From Paraburkholderia tagetis (GTDB lineage Bacteria > Pseudomonadota > Gammaproteobacteria > Burkholderiales > Burkholderiaceae), in assembly GCF_022213065.1 (NCBI RefSeq), contig NZ_JAKLJA010000016.1, positions 1 to 64,000 on the forward strand: 64,000 bases of DNA, read 5' to 3'. Below the pieces are notes generated by a model. It was not told the origin of the DNA and did not search any database. It worked only from the letters and a program-made list of their open reading frames with translations. The translations under genes and the position numbers were made by a program. Position 1 is the first letter of the stretch, and each line of letters opens with the position of its first letter. Below are positions 42,660 through 52,149 of this stretch, one piece after another.

Positions 42660-43919
42660 ATGCCTCGGCTCGTCCACGTGATCGGCGCGGGGCTCGCGGG
42701 CCTCGCGGCGGCAACCCGGCTCCAGCGGCGCGGGGTCCAGGTCGCGCTGCACGAGGCAGCCCCCCAGGCCGGTGGACGATGCCGTTCGTACTACGACCGC
42801 ACGCTCGCGCTCACGCTCGACAGCGGCAATCATCTCGTGCTGGCGGGCCATGAAGAAACGCTCGACTACGTGCGCACGATCGGCGCCGCCGACGAGCTCG
42901 CGGGACCCAGCGACCCGGCCTTCGCGTTCATGGACCTCGCGGCGCGCTCGCGCTGGACCGTGCGTTTTTCGCGCTCGCGCGTGCCGTTCTGGATCGGCGA
43001 CGCCAATGCGCGCGTGCCGGGCACCAAGGTGTCTGAATATCTCGCGCTGCTGCCGCTCCTGTTCGCCAAGCCCGGCCGCACGATGGCGCAGACCATGCGC
43101 TGCGACGGCCCGCTCTGGGACCGCTTGCTGCGCCCGCTCTTTCTCGCGGCGCTCAACGTCGAGCCGCGCGAGGCCAGTGCGGAGCTGGCGGCCACGCTGC
43201 TGCGCGACGTGCTGAGCGCGGGCGGCGAGGCGTTCCGGCCGCTGGTGGCGCGCAACGGCCTCTCGAGCGCATTCGTCGATCCGGCGCTGCGCATGCTCCA
43301 GCATGGCGGCGCGGCGATCCGGCTCGATTCGCGCTTGAAGGAGATCGCATACGACGACGCGGCGGGCCGTGTCGTCGCGCTCGATTTCGAGAGTGGCCGC
43401 GTCCCCTTGGGCGAGGACGAGGCCGTCGTGCTGGCGGTGCCGGCCGCCGTCGCCGCCGCGCTGGTGCCCGCGTTGCAGACGCCGCAGCGCCACACGGCCG
43501 TCGTCACGGTGCATTTCGCCGTGGAGCCGCCGCACGGGATGGCCACGCCGATGGCGCTGGTGAACGGCACGGCCGAATGGCTCTTTGCGGGCGCGGGCCG
43601 CATGTCGGCGACGATCCACCATGCTGCGGCCTTCGACACGCTCGATGCGCTCGCGCCCGAGGACCTCGCGCGGCGCGTCTGGGCGGACGTGGCGGCAGCG
43701 GCTTCGCTGCCCGCGCAGCCGCTGCCCGCCTGGCAAATCGCGCGCGAGGCGTATGCGACCTTCGCCGCCGTGCCGCAAGAAGAACTGCGCCGCCCGGCGG
43801 CGCGCACCCGCTGGACCAACTTGACGCTCGCTGGCGACTGGACCGCAACCGGTCTGCCCGCGACGATCGAAGGGGCAATCCGCTCGGGCCGCAAGGCCGC
43901 GGAACTGCTTCTGCCTTAA
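42660..43919 (+). CDS. hpnE: Hydroxysqualene dehydroxylase HpnE
   Basis: A 419-residue FAD-dependent amine-oxidase-fold enzyme. The dinucleotide motif VHVIGAGLAGLAAATRLQRRG opens the protein and the C-terminal LTLAGDWTATGLPATIEGAIRSGRKAA is the flavin-binding signature shared with phytoene desaturases. It reduces hydroxysqualene to squalene. I set the start at 42660; an in-frame GTG at 42648 overlapping the hpnD stop is an alternative. It continues the hpnD-hpnE-shc-hpnG operon. Confidence 0.92.
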   Translation: MPRLVHVIGAGLAGLAAATRLQRRGVQVALHEAAPQAGGRCRSYYDRTLALTLDSGNHLVLAGHEETLDYVRTIGAADELAGPSDPAFAFMDLAARSRWTVRFSRSRVPFWIGDANARVPGTKVSEYLALLPLLFAKPGRTMAQTMRCDGPLWDRLLRPLFLAALNVEPREASAELAATLLRDVLSAGGEAFRPLVARNGLSSAFVDPALRMLQHGGAAIRLDSRLKEIAYDDAAGRVVALDFESGRVPLGEDEAVVLAVPAAVAAALVPALQTPQRHTAVVTVHFAVEPPHGMATPMALVNGTAEWLFAGAGRMSATIHHAAAFDTLDALAPEDLARRVWADVAAAASLPAQPLPAWQIAREAYATFAAVPQEELRRPAARTRWTNLTLAGDWTATGLPATIEGAIRSGRKAAELLLP

Positions 43920-43930
43920 AGGATGTACCG

Positions 43931-45982
43931 ATGAACGATCTTTCAGAGGCCATGCCGGCCGACGACTTGGCGAATGCGCCTGGCGCCGCGCCGACGCTCG
44001 ACAACGCGAGCGCGCTGGCCCCCGCAGTGGCCTCCGCAGCCATGCTCAACGCGAGCGACGCGCTCGACGCCGCCGTCACGCGCGCGACCGACGCGATCCT
44101 CGCCGACCAGCGCGCCGACGGCCACTGGGTCTACGAACTCGAAGCCGACGCCACGATTCCCGCCGAATACGTGCTGCTCGTGCACTACCTGGGCGAGGAG
44201 GCGAACCTCGAGCTCGAAGGCAAGATCGCGCGCTACCTGCGCCGCATCCAGCTGCCCGGCGGCGGCTGGCCGCTCTTCGCCGAAGGCGAGATGGACGTAA
44301 GCGCGAGCATCAAGGCTTATTTCGCGCTCAAGATGATCGGCGATGCCGAAGATGCCGGGCACATGGTGCGCGCACGCGAGGCGATCCTCGCGGCGGGCGG
44401 CGCGGAAAAGGCCAACGTGTTCACGCGCATCCTGCTCGCGCTCTACGGCGTGGTTAGCTGGTACGCGGCGCCGATGATGCCGGTCGAGATCATGCTGCTG
44501 CCCAAGTGGTTCCCGTTCCATCTCTCGAAGGTGTCGTACTGGGCGCGCACGGTGATCGTGCCGCTGCTGGTGCTCGGCGCGAAGCGGCCGGTGGCGAAGA
44601 ACCCGCGCGGCGTGCGCATCGACGAGCTGTTCCGCGGTGCGCCCGTTACCGTCGGCTTGAACGAGCGCGCGCCGCACCAGAGCCAGGGCTGGTTCGGCTT
44701 CTTTCGCGCCGTGGACGGCGTGCTGCGCATCGCCGATCCGCTCTTTCCCGCGTATCTGCGCCAGCGCGCGATCGACGCGGCGGTGGCCTTTGTCGACGAA
44801 CGCCTGAACGGCGAGGACGGCCTCGGCGCGATTTTCCCGGCCATGGCCAACGCCGTGATGATGTACGAGGTGCTCGGCTACCCCGCCGATCATCCGCATC
44901 GCGCGATCGCGCGCCAGTCGCTGGAAAAGCTCGTGACGATCCACGCCGAGGAAGCCTACGTCCAGCCGTGCCTCTCGCCGGTGTGGGACACCTCGCTCGC
45001 GGCGCACGCGCTCATCGAAACGGGCGATGCGCGCGCGCATGAAGCGGCGCGCCGCGGCCTCGAATGGCTGCGCCCGCTACAGATTCTCGACGTGCGCGGC
45101 GACTGGATCTCGCGCCGCGCCGATGTGCGTCCGGGCGGCTGGGCCTTCCAGTACGCGAACCCGCACTACCCCGACGTCGACGATACGGCCGTGGTTGTGG
45201 CGGCGATGCGCCGCGTCGAGCAGATCGACCAGACCAACGCCTACGACGAGCCCATCGCGCGCGCGCGCGAATGGGTGGTCGGCATGCAGAGCAGCAACGG
45301 CGGCTGGGGCGCGTTCGAGCCCGAGAACACACACGAATACCTGAACAGCATTCCGTTCTCGGATCACGGCGCATTGCTCGATCCGCCGACGGCCGACGTC
45401 TCGGGCCGCTGCCTCTCGATGCTCGCGCAGCTCGGCGAACTGCCGGCGGCGAGCGAGCCGGCGCGCCGCGCCTACAACTACATCCTCGCCGATCAGGAAG
45501 CGGATGGCAGCTGGTACGGCCGCTGGGGCATGAACTACATCTACGGCACGTGGACGGCGCTATGCGCGCTAAACGCGGCGGGCCTCGAACACAGGGATTC
45601 GCGCATGAAGCGCGCGGTGCAATGGCTCGTCGCGATCCAGAACGACGACGGCGGCTGGGGCGAGGACGGCACCAGCTACAAGCTCGAGTACCGCGGCTAC
45701 GAACGCGCGGCGAGCACGGCGTCGCAGACGGCCTGGGCGCTGCTCGGCCTGATGGCCGCGGGCGAGGTGAACCATCCCGCAGTGGCGCGCGGCGTCGCCT
45801 GGCTGCAGGCCACGCAGCGCGAGCACGGTCTCTGGGACGAAACGCGCTTCACGGCTACGGGCTTCCCGCGCGTGTTCTATCTGCGCTACCACGGCTACCG
45901 CAAGTTCTTCCCGCTGTGGGCGCTCGCGCGCTACCGCAACCTCAAGCGCGACGGCGTCACGCACGTCAAGGTCGGCCTGTGA
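43931..45982 (+). CDS. shc: Squalene-hopene cyclase
   Basis: A 683-residue cyclase that folds squalene into hopene/diplopterol. The protonating DxDD motif is DVDD (415-418), followed by multiple QW repeats (QSSNGGWGAFEPEN, QEADGSWYGRWG, QNDDGGWGEDGTSYK). The N-terminal 40 residues are an Ala-rich, less conserved extension. AAGGA precedes the ATG. Also called hpnF, it is the central enzyme of the hopanoid operon, acting as a monotopic membrane enzyme. Confidence 0.97.
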   Translation: MNDLSEAMPADDLANAPGAAPTLDNASALAPAVASAAMLNASDALDAAVTRATDAILADQRADGHWVYELEADATIPAEYVLLVHYLGEEANLELEGKIARYLRRIQLPGGGWPLFAEGEMDVSASIKAYFALKMIGDAEDAGHMVRAREAILAAGGAEKANVFTRILLALYGVVSWYAAPMMPVEIMLLPKWFPFHLSKVSYWARTVIVPLLVLGAKRPVAKNPRGVRIDELFRGAPVTVGLNERAPHQSQGWFGFFRAVDGVLRIADPLFPAYLRQRAIDAAVAFVDERLNGEDGLGAIFPAMANAVMMYEVLGYPADHPHRAIARQSLEKLVTIHAEEAYVQPCLSPVWDTSLAAHALIETGDARAHEAARRGLEWLRPLQILDVRGDWISRRADVRPGGWAFQYANPHYPDVDDTAVVVAAMRRVEQIDQTNAYDEPIARAREWVVGMQSSNGGWGAFEPENTHEYLNSIPFSDHGALLDPPTADVSGRCLSMLAQLGELPAASEPARRAYNYILADQEADGSWYGRWGMNYIYGTWTALCALNAAGLEHRDSRMKRAVQWLVAIQNDDGGWGEDGTSYKLEYRGYERAASTASQTAWALLGLMAAGEVNHPAVARGVAWLQATQREHGLWDETRFTATGFPRVFYLRYHGYRKFFPLWALARYRNLKRDGVTHVKVGL

Positions 45983-45984
45983 CG

Positions 45985-46740
45985 ATGGCGGTTGCCTCTA
46001 CCACTGCGACATCCGCCGCTGCGCGCGCGGGGCGCACGAAAAGTACGCTGCCCGTGATCGCCGTGACCGGCATGGCTTTCGAGGCAAGCATTGCGGCGGG
46101 CAAGGGCGGCGACGGCATCGAGGCGGTCTACGCCGCGCGCGCCGACCTGCTCGAACGCGCACTCGCGGCGGCGCTCGATCGCGGCGCCTCGGGCGTCATT
46201 AGCTTTGGCACGGCGGGCGGTCTGGGGCCGGATCTCGAACCAGGCACGCTCATCATTGCCGATGCCGTTGATGGTCCGTTCGGTCGCGTCGCTTGCGACG
46301 CGGCATGGAGCGAGCGCATGGCGGCGGCGCTGCTGGACTCGCCGCTGGCCATGCGGACGCGGCGCGGCGCGGAGGCCGCCGTGGCCGCACCGCTCACCGG
46401 CGCGGCGGACAAGGCGGCGCTTCACCGGTCGAGCGGCGGCGCGCTGGCCGTCGACATGGAGTCGCATCTGGCCGCCGCTGCGGCGGCCGCACGCGGCCTG
46501 CCGTTCGCGGTTTGCCGCGCGGTGGTGGATCCGGCGTGGCGCAGCCTGCCGAAGGCCGCGATGGCCGGCCTGCGCGACGACGGCTCCACGGCCGTCCTGC
46601 CGATTTTGCGTGAGCTCGCGCGCGACCCGCTGCAACTAGGCGGCCTGCTGCGCGTGGCGGCCGACGCCGGCGCGGCGCGCAAGGCGCTCACGGCCGCGCG
46701 GCGCGTACTGACGGCCTCTGGCGCCTTTTTCCCTGGTTGA
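45985..46740 (+). CDS. hpnG: Hopanoid-associated nucleoside phosphorylase HpnG
   Basis: A 251-residue protein of the nucleoside-phosphorylase fold: ISFGTAGGLGPDLEPGTLIIAD is the phosphate/base loop and AVDMESHLAAAAAAARGLPF is the conserved DMES motif. In bacteria that make extended hopanoids, HpnG releases adenine from adenosylhopane to give ribosylhopane. It starts 2 bp after the shc stop, an in-frame GTG at 45979 being the alternative. The N-terminus is an extra 25-residue Ala/Thr-rich segment. Its presence implies that hpnH exists elsewhere in the genome. Confidence 0.92.
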   Translation: MAVASTTATSAAARAGRTKSTLPVIAVTGMAFEASIAAGKGGDGIEAVYAARADLLERALAAALDRGASGVISFGTAGGLGPDLEPGTLIIADAVDGPFGRVACDAAWSERMAAALLDSPLAMRTRRGAEAAVAAPLTGAADKAALHRSSGGALAVDMESHLAAAAAAARGLPFAVCRAVVDPAWRSLPKAAMAGLRDDGSTAVLPILRELARDPLQLGGLLRVAADAGAARKALTAARRVLTASGAFFPG

Positions 46741-46776
46741 TTTGGCAAATAAGCCAACGCCTGCTATTGCAAAACC

Positions 46777-46821
46777 TAGGGAAAACCCTATATCTGGTAA
46801 CATACTGGTGTTAACCCTAGG
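46777..46821. promoter_or_regulatory. Inverted repeat TAGGGAAAACCCTA upstream of the thioesterase
   Basis: TAGGGAAAACCCTA (46777-46790) is a dyad with an AAAA centre. CCTAGG cores occur at 46775-46780 and 46816-46821, the latter within CCCTAGG, and a promoter-like AT-rich stretch lies between. This may be an operator-promoter for the thioesterase gene at 46870. The binding protein is unknown. Confidence 0.45.
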
Positions 46822-46869
46822 TCTGCTTTCGAGGCTTGGGGGACAGAGCATGTACAGGAGTTACCAGCC

Positions 46870-47355
46870 ATGAATTTTCATACCCGCAAATGGGTCAAGC
46901 CCGAGGATCTGAATCCCAACGGCACGCTGTTCGGCGGCAGCCTGCTGCGCTGGATCGACGAAGAGGCGGCCATCTACGCGATTTGCCAGCTCGATAACCA
47001 GCGCGTCGTGACCAAGCTGATTTCGGAGGTCAACTTCGTGAGCTCGGCGCGTCAGGGCGACATCATCGAGCTGGGCATGAAGGCGACGCACTTTGGCCGC
47101 ACCTCGATCACGCTGCGCTGCGAAGTGCGCAACAAGGTCACGCGCAAGAGCATCCTGACGATCGAAAAAATGGTGTTCGTGAACATGGGCGCCGACGGCA
47201 AGCCCGCGCCGCACGGGCGCGAGCAGATCCGTTACGCCGACGAGGCTTACGAGCGCTATCGCCAGACCGTGCAGAGCGCGGCGGACGCCACGGCGCTGGC
47301 GGCCGCGAATGAAGCGCAGCGCGAGGTCGAGCACGAAGACGCAGCGGTGCATTGA
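46870..47355 (+). CDS. Acyl-CoA thioesterase, hotdog fold
   Basis: A 161-residue HotDog ACOT-type thioesterase. The core pattern NPNGTLFGGSLLRWIDEEAAIYA and VNFVSSARQGDIIELGMKATHFGRTSITLRCEV is that of YciA/ACOT hydrolases, which split acyl-CoA into fatty acid and CoA as hexamers in the cytoplasm. The C-terminal 30 residues are a charged tail. AGGAG precedes the ATG. It follows the hopanoid operon but has its own regulatory region and ends in a strong terminator. Confidence 0.9.
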   Translation: MNFHTRKWVKPEDLNPNGTLFGGSLLRWIDEEAAIYAICQLDNQRVVTKLISEVNFVSSARQGDIIELGMKATHFGRTSITLRCEVRNKVTRKSILTIEKMVFVNMGADGKPAPHGREQIRYADEAYERYRQTVQSAADATALAAANEAQREVEHEDAAVH

Positions 47356-47380
47356 GCGGCGCGCGTCGCGTTAAAAAGAA

Positions 47381-47414
47381 AAAACCCGGCAGGTTGGTGA
47401 CCTGTCGGGTTTTT
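47381..47414. terminator. Terminator after the thioesterase gene
   Basis: AAAACCCGGCAGGT pairs with ACCTGTCGGGTTTT (one G-T wobble) around a 6-base loop and is followed by a T-run. An A-run on the left means it may also act in reverse. Confidence 0.9.
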
Positions 47415-47512
47415 TTGTCTCTGCGTCAACAACAGATAGGGCCAGGGCTTGAATCTGTCGTTTAGCCAGACTAGACTAATTTCAATCGGCGATGAATCCA
47501 GGAGATGCGGCC

Positions 47513-47761
47513 ATGAACTATGTGAATATGCTGGAAGCCAAGTCGTCTTTGTCGCGCCTCGTTGAGGACGTCGAACTGGGGCGGGAAAAGGAAATTATCA
47601 TCGCTCGTGGCGGACGGCCCGTTGCGCGCCTTGTGCCTCTCGCTCCAGGTGTATCGGTTGAGCGGCGCATTGGGATAGCCAAGGGTGCCTTCGAGGTTCC
47701 CGATGACATCGACACCTGCAATGACGAAGTGGCAGCCCTGTTCAACGGGGTCGGCGAATGA
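47513..47761 (+). CDS. Phd/YefM-type antitoxin
   Basis: An 82-residue protein: MNYVNMLEAKSSLSRLVEDVELGREKEIIIARGGRPVARLVPL is the DNA-binding N-terminal domain of the Phd/YefM antitoxin family. The C-terminal half (FEVPDDIDTCNDEVAALF) would wrap the toxin. I chose 47513 over 47492 because AGGAG lies before it. It overlaps the toxin gene by 4 bases (ATGA) and would neutralise it and repress the pair. Confidence 0.9.
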   Translation: MNYVNMLEAKSSLSRLVEDVELGREKEIIIARGGRPVARLVPLAPGVSVERRIGIAKGAFEVPDDIDTCNDEVAALFNGVGE

Positions 47762-48144
47762 ATGTTCTGCTCGACACGCACATCGCGCTCTGGGCCATCA
47801 CCGATAGTCCCAAATTGCCCATAAAGGCGCGGGATCTCATTTTGGCGGAAACCAGCACAATCTTCGTGAGTGCCGCGAGCATCTGGGAAATCGGCATCAA
47901 GTTTTCGTTGCAACGTGGCGATATGCCGGTATCCGCAAAAGTCGCGTTGCAATACTTCCGCGACGCGGGATATCGCATTCTGCCCATCGAAGCCGAACAT
48001 GCTGCGGCCGTCGAAGCCTTGCCATTGCATCATCAAGATCCATTCGACCGGCTTCTGGTGGCCCAGGCATTGACCGAGCCTCTTCGGCTGATCTCGCACG
48101 ATCGGCAAGTCGCGCGATACAGCGATAGCATCGTTCTCGTTTAG
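47758..48144 (+). CDS. VapC-like PIN-domain toxin
   Basis: A 128-residue PIN-domain ribonuclease. The acidic active-site residues are in LLDTHIALWA (D6), SIWEIGIK (E44) and HHQDPFDRLLVAQA (two Asp). It is expected to cleave RNA, often tRNA or rRNA, when not bound by the antitoxin. It is translationally coupled to the upstream Phd-type antitoxin. The pair sits between two strong terminators, isolated from the hopanoid and lipid-transport genes. Confidence 0.92.
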   Translation: MNVLLDTHIALWAITDSPKLPIKARDLILAETSTIFVSAASIWEIGIKFSLQRGDMPVSAKVALQYFRDAGYRILPIEAEHAAAVEALPLHHQDPFDRLLVAQALTEPLRLISHDRQVARYSDSIVLV

Positions 48145-48158
48145 TCCATAGTCGGATC

Positions 48159-48196
48159 AAAAAAACCGGCAGTCCTGGCGGCCTGCCGGTTTTTTT
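48159..48196. terminator. Bidirectional terminator after vapC
   Basis: AAAAAAACCGGCAG and CTGCCGGTTTTTTT form a perfect 14-bp stem with a 10-base loop between vapC and the convergent mlaA-like gene, usable from both sides. Confidence 0.92.
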
Positions 48197-48244
48197 GTGT
48201 TCGCGCCACACCGGCTAATGGGCGGCGCGGGCATGCCACACGCT

Positions 48245-49294
48245 TTAAGGCGCCGATGCAGGTTGCGCAGGCGCAGCGGCCGAAGCTGCCGCAGGCGCCG
48301 AAGCCGATTGTGCAGGTGCGGCTTGCGCCGCACCGCTCGCCGCCGTCGCAGGCGCTGCGCCGGTCGACTCGCCTGGATCTTCGTAGTTCGGCAGCCCGTT
48401 GTTCGAAGCGCCCGATCCACCCTTGGCACCCGAGGACCCACCCGACTTGCCTGGATCCTCGTAATTCGGCACGCCGTTGCCCGCCTTGCTGGATGCCCCC
48501 GCGGCTCCCGAGACCCCTGCGGCACCAGCGCCGCCCGGCGTGCTCTCAGCCCCTTCATTCCCCTCGGCGCCCGGATCGCCGTAATTCGGCGGCGGCGCGT
48601 TATTGCTCTGCGAGCCGCGAATCAGCGATTGGCGCTGCTGCCTGTACGCGTCGCGCACGAACGAATACGGGTCGAGCGCCGCCTGCTTGAGCAGGTCGGT
48701 GGCGCCGAGCAGGTCCGCGCGTACGCTCACGAACTGCGCGAAATACAGCGGGTTGCGCACCGCGGGCTCGATGTAGTTGAGGATATTGAACTTCACGTCC
48801 ACGCCCATGCCGATGCCGTCGCGAACGTCGCTCGGCCCGAACAGCGGCAGCACGAGGTAAGGGCCGGCCGGCACGCCGTAGTGACCGAGCGTCAGGCCGA
48901 AGTCCTGATGGTGCTTCGGCAGCCCCGCGAGCGTGGCGAAGTCGATCAGGCCGCCCAGACCGAAGGTCGAGTTCATCGCGATGCGCATGAGGTCTTCGGT
49001 GGCGTCGGTGATCTTCAGTTGCAGCAGGTTATTGGCGAAGTTGCTCACATCGCCCAGGTTCGAGAAGAAGTTCGTGACCGCTTGACGCAGCGGTTGCGGC
49101 GTCACTTTCTTATAGCCCTTCGCGATCGGCTGCGCGACGTAGGTGTCGAGTTTGTCGTTGAACGTGAAGATCGCGCGGTTGGCCGGCTCGAACGGATCGC
49201 CTGGCTTACGGTCGGGACCTGTGGCGCAGCCCGACGTCACGAGGAGCGCCAGGCTGGCCGCCGCCATGGTGAGCGCGGCTTGTTTTTTAATCAT
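48245..49294 (-). CDS. mlaA: MlaA/VacJ-family outer-membrane lipoprotein with repeat-rich tail
   Basis: A 349-residue lipoprotein: signal sequence with lipobox TSGC (C23), then the MlaA domain ([64 protein letters not shown]). MlaA sits in the outer membrane and moves lipids from its inner side of the outer leaflet. After residue about 235 there is a 110-residue low-complexity tail with three NYxDPG repeats. It overlaps the hpnN stop (ATGA), so the two are translationally coupled. This suggests service to the hopanoid exporter rather than to a classical Mla operon. Confidence 0.9.
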   Translation of the reverse strand: MIKKQAALTMAAASLALLVTSGCATGPDRKPGDPFEPANRAIFTFNDKLDTYVAQPIAKGYKKVTPQPLRQAVTNFFSNLGDVSNFANNLLQLKITDATEDLMRIAMNSTFGLGGLIDFATLAGLPKHHQDFGLTLGHYGVPAGPYLVLPLFGPSDVRDGIGMGVDVKFNILNYIEPAVRNPLYFAQFVSVRADLLGATDLLKQAALDPYSFVRDAYRQQRQSLIRGSQSNNAPPPNYGDPGAEGNEGAESTPGGAGAAGVSGAAGASSKAGNGVPNYEDPGKSGGSSGAKGGSGASNNGLPNYEDPGESTGAAPATAASGAAQAAPAQSASAPAAASAAAPAQPASAP

Positions 49295-51921
49295 CGGTCG
49301 ATCCCCTGAATTTCCGATCGTGCGCGCTTGGCGCGTGGCTTGCCCATCAGCACCGGCTGGAACACCACGGCGCCGATCAGCGTGCAAAACAAGGACAGCG
49401 CGAGCAATTTGCCCATGCTCGACGTGCCCGGATGGTGAGAAAGCCACAGGCTACCGAATGCCGTGGCCGTGGTTGCGGCCGAGAACAGCACCGCATGTGT
49501 GAGGCTGGACTGCAAGAGGCCGGTCTGCCCCGCGCGCCAGGCCATCACGAAATAGATTTTGAACGCGACGCCCACGCCCAGCATCAGGGGAAGCGCGATG
49601 ATGTTGGCGAAATTGAGTTGTATACCGAACACAACGCACAGCTCGAGCGTCACGAGCGCCGATACCAGCAGCGGAATCAGCGTGCGCAGCACGTCGCTGA
49701 AGTTGCGCAGCGTGATCCACAAGAGCGCCGTGATGAGCAGCACCGACCAGCCCGCCGCCTGGAAGAACGCGAGAATGATCACGTTGGCCGAATGCAGGAT
49801 CGAGATCGGGCCGCCGATGGCGCTCGGCTCGGCTTTCTTCACGGCGTGCGCGAAGCGCGCGAGCATGGTGTCGTCGTTGGGATCGACGCCGGCCGGCACG
49901 CGCGGCGCGATATCCACGATTGCCTGGCCCGTGACCGGCGAGATCCAGTCGTCCACCATTGCGCGCGGCAGGTTCTCGCGCGTGATGGACGAAGGTTGCA
50001 GGAGGCGCGCGAGCTGCGCGAATGCGAGCTTGAGCGGCAGGCTGAAGGCGGCTTCGGCGCGCTCGCGCGTGGCGGCGTTCGCGTTCGCGAGCTTCTGCAG
50101 GCTATCGGAGAGATGCTTGGCCTCGGCGGCGCCCGGTCCCGGGTGATCGCTTGCCGCGAGCGCGAGCTGCCTGGCCGCGCGCTTGAGCGTGTCCACGCGC
50201 ACGGCGTCGGTGACCGGCGCGGACGGCTGCTGCGTGAGCGCGGGCAGCAGTTGCTGCGCTGCGCTTGAGATCAGCATGAGTTTTTGCTGCTGGTCGTCGG
50301 GGATCAGCGCGCTGAGCGTGGTGGCGCGGCCCACTTCGGGCAGCTTTTCGAGCTTCCGGGCGATGGTGTCGGCCTCGGCGAGGTTGGGCGCGAGCGCGCT
50401 CACGTCGTTGATCGAGATGACCGGCGAGTTCTTGAGCGCGATGAGCGTCGCCATCGACTCGGTATGCGGATCCTTCAGGTGCAGCGGGTTGAAGTCGAAG
50501 CGCAGGTGCAGCAGCAGCGGCGTCGCGCCCAGAATGACGATGAGCGAGCCGATCAGCACCGGCTTGCGATGCTCGGCGAGCCACGTGTCCACGGGCGCGA
50601 GGAACGGGAAGCCCGGCGAGGCGCGCTCGCCCCTGGGCTTGAACACCTTGATGAGCGCCGGCAGCACCGTCATGTTCGCGACGTACGCGACGAACATGCC
50701 CACGCCCGCGATCTGGCCGAGCTCGGAGAGGCCCTTGTAGGCGGTGGGCAGAAACGAAAAGAAACTTTCCGCGACGGCGATGGCCGCGAGCGTGAGCGGC
50801 ACGCCGATGGTGCGCGCGGTCTTGAGCAGCGCGGCGTCGAGGCGCTCGTCCTCGAAACGATGCTCGCGGTACTTCACGCCGAACTGCACCCCGAAGTCGA
50901 CCCCGAGCCCGACGAACAGCACCATGAAGGCGACCGACAGCATGTTGAGCGAGCCGATCATGAAGAGGCCGAGCGCGGCCGTGATGACGAGGCCGATCAC
51001 GAGCGTGACGAGCACGGCGCCGATCAGGCGGCCCGAGCGCAGCGCGAGCCAGAGGATCACGAGCACGACGATGGCCGTGATGACGCCGTTGAGCGCGGCG
51101 CCATCCTGCACCGAGGCGAACTCTTCGTCGGCGAGCGGCTGCTCGCCGGTCAGGCGCACGCGCGCGCCGTATTCGGTGTCCAGATGCAGTTGCGCGGCGG
51201 TATTGCGGATCGCCTGCGAGGCGCTCGCGCCGGCCTTGAGCGCTGCAAAGTTCAGCACCGGCTGAACGGTGACGAACGCGAACGCGGGCTTCGCGGCCGA
51301 ATCCTTGTCGACGAGCGCGCGCCAGGAGAACGCGGCGGGCTTGCCGGCGAGCACCTGGTCGACCACGTCGGCGGCGCTGCCGAGCAGGGGCGCCATTTGC
51401 GGCAGCTTCACCTGACCGATGGTGAGGGGCAGTTGCAGCGTGGTCGTGAGCGTGCTGGCGAGGCCGGCGAGGCTCGGGTCCTTCGCGAGCTGGTTCACGA
51501 GCGGGCGCGCCTGCACGAGCTGGCCCGTGGTGGAGAGCACCGTCTGCGTGGATGGAAACAGTAGCCCGTTGTGCTCGAAGAACGGCCCGCCCGCGGGCTG
51601 CGACACGGCGCTGAATTCGTGCGAATCCTGCTTGAGGGCGTCGGCGAGCTTGTCGGCGGCGGCGTCGGCGAGCTCGGGCGCCTGCGCCTCGACCACCACG
51701 AGCAGCGACGAACTGCGCTGCGGGAACGCCTTGTCTTTCGCCTCGCCGAGCGCGGCCCATTCGGCCTTGCTCTCGACGAGGCCGCTCACGTCCGTGTTGA
51801 TCTTGAAATGCTTCGCGACGTACACGCCGCTCACGGCGGCGAGAACGAGCGCGAGTGCGATAACCCACGCCGCGCGGCGCACCGACCAGGCGACGAGGTG
51901 GATGATGAGTGGCTTCAGCAT
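49291..51921 (-). CDS. hpnN: Hopanoid transporter HpnN, RND superfamily
   Basis: An 876-residue inner-membrane RND/MMPL protein with two blocks of membrane helices ([22 protein letters not shown], and [12 protein letters not shown] through [19 protein letters not shown]) and two large periplasmic domains. The [18 protein letters not shown] segment is the conserved family motif. HpnN shuttles hopanoids to the outer membrane. The start at 51921 ([19 protein letters not shown]) has only a weak ribosome site. It heads a leftward pair with the MlaA-like gene and diverges from hpnM. Confidence 0.9.
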   Translation of the reverse strand: MLKPLIIHLVAWSVRRAAWVIALALVLAAVSGVYVAKHFKINTDVSGLVESKAEWAALGEAKDKAFPQRSSSLLVVVEAQAPELADAAADKLADALKQDSHEFSAVSQPAGGPFFEHNGLLFPSTQTVLSTTGQLVQARPLVNQLAKDPSLAGLASTLTTTLQLPLTIGQVKLPQMAPLLGSAADVVDQVLAGKPAAFSWRALVDKDSAAKPAFAFVTVQPVLNFAALKAGASASQAIRNTAAQLHLDTEYGARVRLTGEQPLADEEFASVQDGAALNGVITAIVVLVILWLALRSGRLIGAVLVTLVIGLVITAALGLFMIGSLNMLSVAFMVLFVGLGVDFGVQFGVKYREHRFEDERLDAALLKTARTIGVPLTLAAIAVAESFFSFLPTAYKGLSELGQIAGVGMFVAYVANMTVLPALIKVFKPRGERASPGFPFLAPVDTWLAEHRKPVLIGSLIVILGATPLLLHLRFDFNPLHLKDPHTESMATLIALKNSPVISINDVSALAPNLAEADTIARKLEKLPEVGRATTLSALIPDDQQQKLMLISSAAQQLLPALTQQPSAPVTDAVRVDTLKRAARQLALAASDHPGPGAAEAKHLSDSLQKLANANAATRERAEAAFSLPLKLAFAQLARLLQPSSITRENLPRAMVDDWISPVTGQAIVDIAPRVPAGVDPNDDTMLARFAHAVKKAEPSAIGGPISILHSANVIILAFFQAAGWSVLLITALLWITLRNFSDVLRTLIPLLVSALVTLELCVVFGIQLNFANIIALPLMLGVGVAFKIYFVMAWRAGQTGLLQSSLTHAVLFSAATTATAFGSLWLSHHPGTSSMGKLLALSLFCTLIGAVVFQPVLMGKPRAKRARSEIQGIDR

Positions 51922-52149
51922 AGAGGCGAGGGGGCCTGGTCGTTTGACTGTTCTTGATGAGAAGCGCCCAAGTATACCGGCCTGGCTCATCCCGGCACGC
52001 CTCGCGCACATGAGCCTATGTGCCAAAGCCGTTATACTGGCCCGGTCGGGGCGGGATCGGACCTCGGGTGAGGCTGCCGGTCGAACCTTTGGTCGGGCTT
52101 TTTCTGAACCACCGTGCCGGCGCCTGATATTCACTGTTCAAGAACGCGT

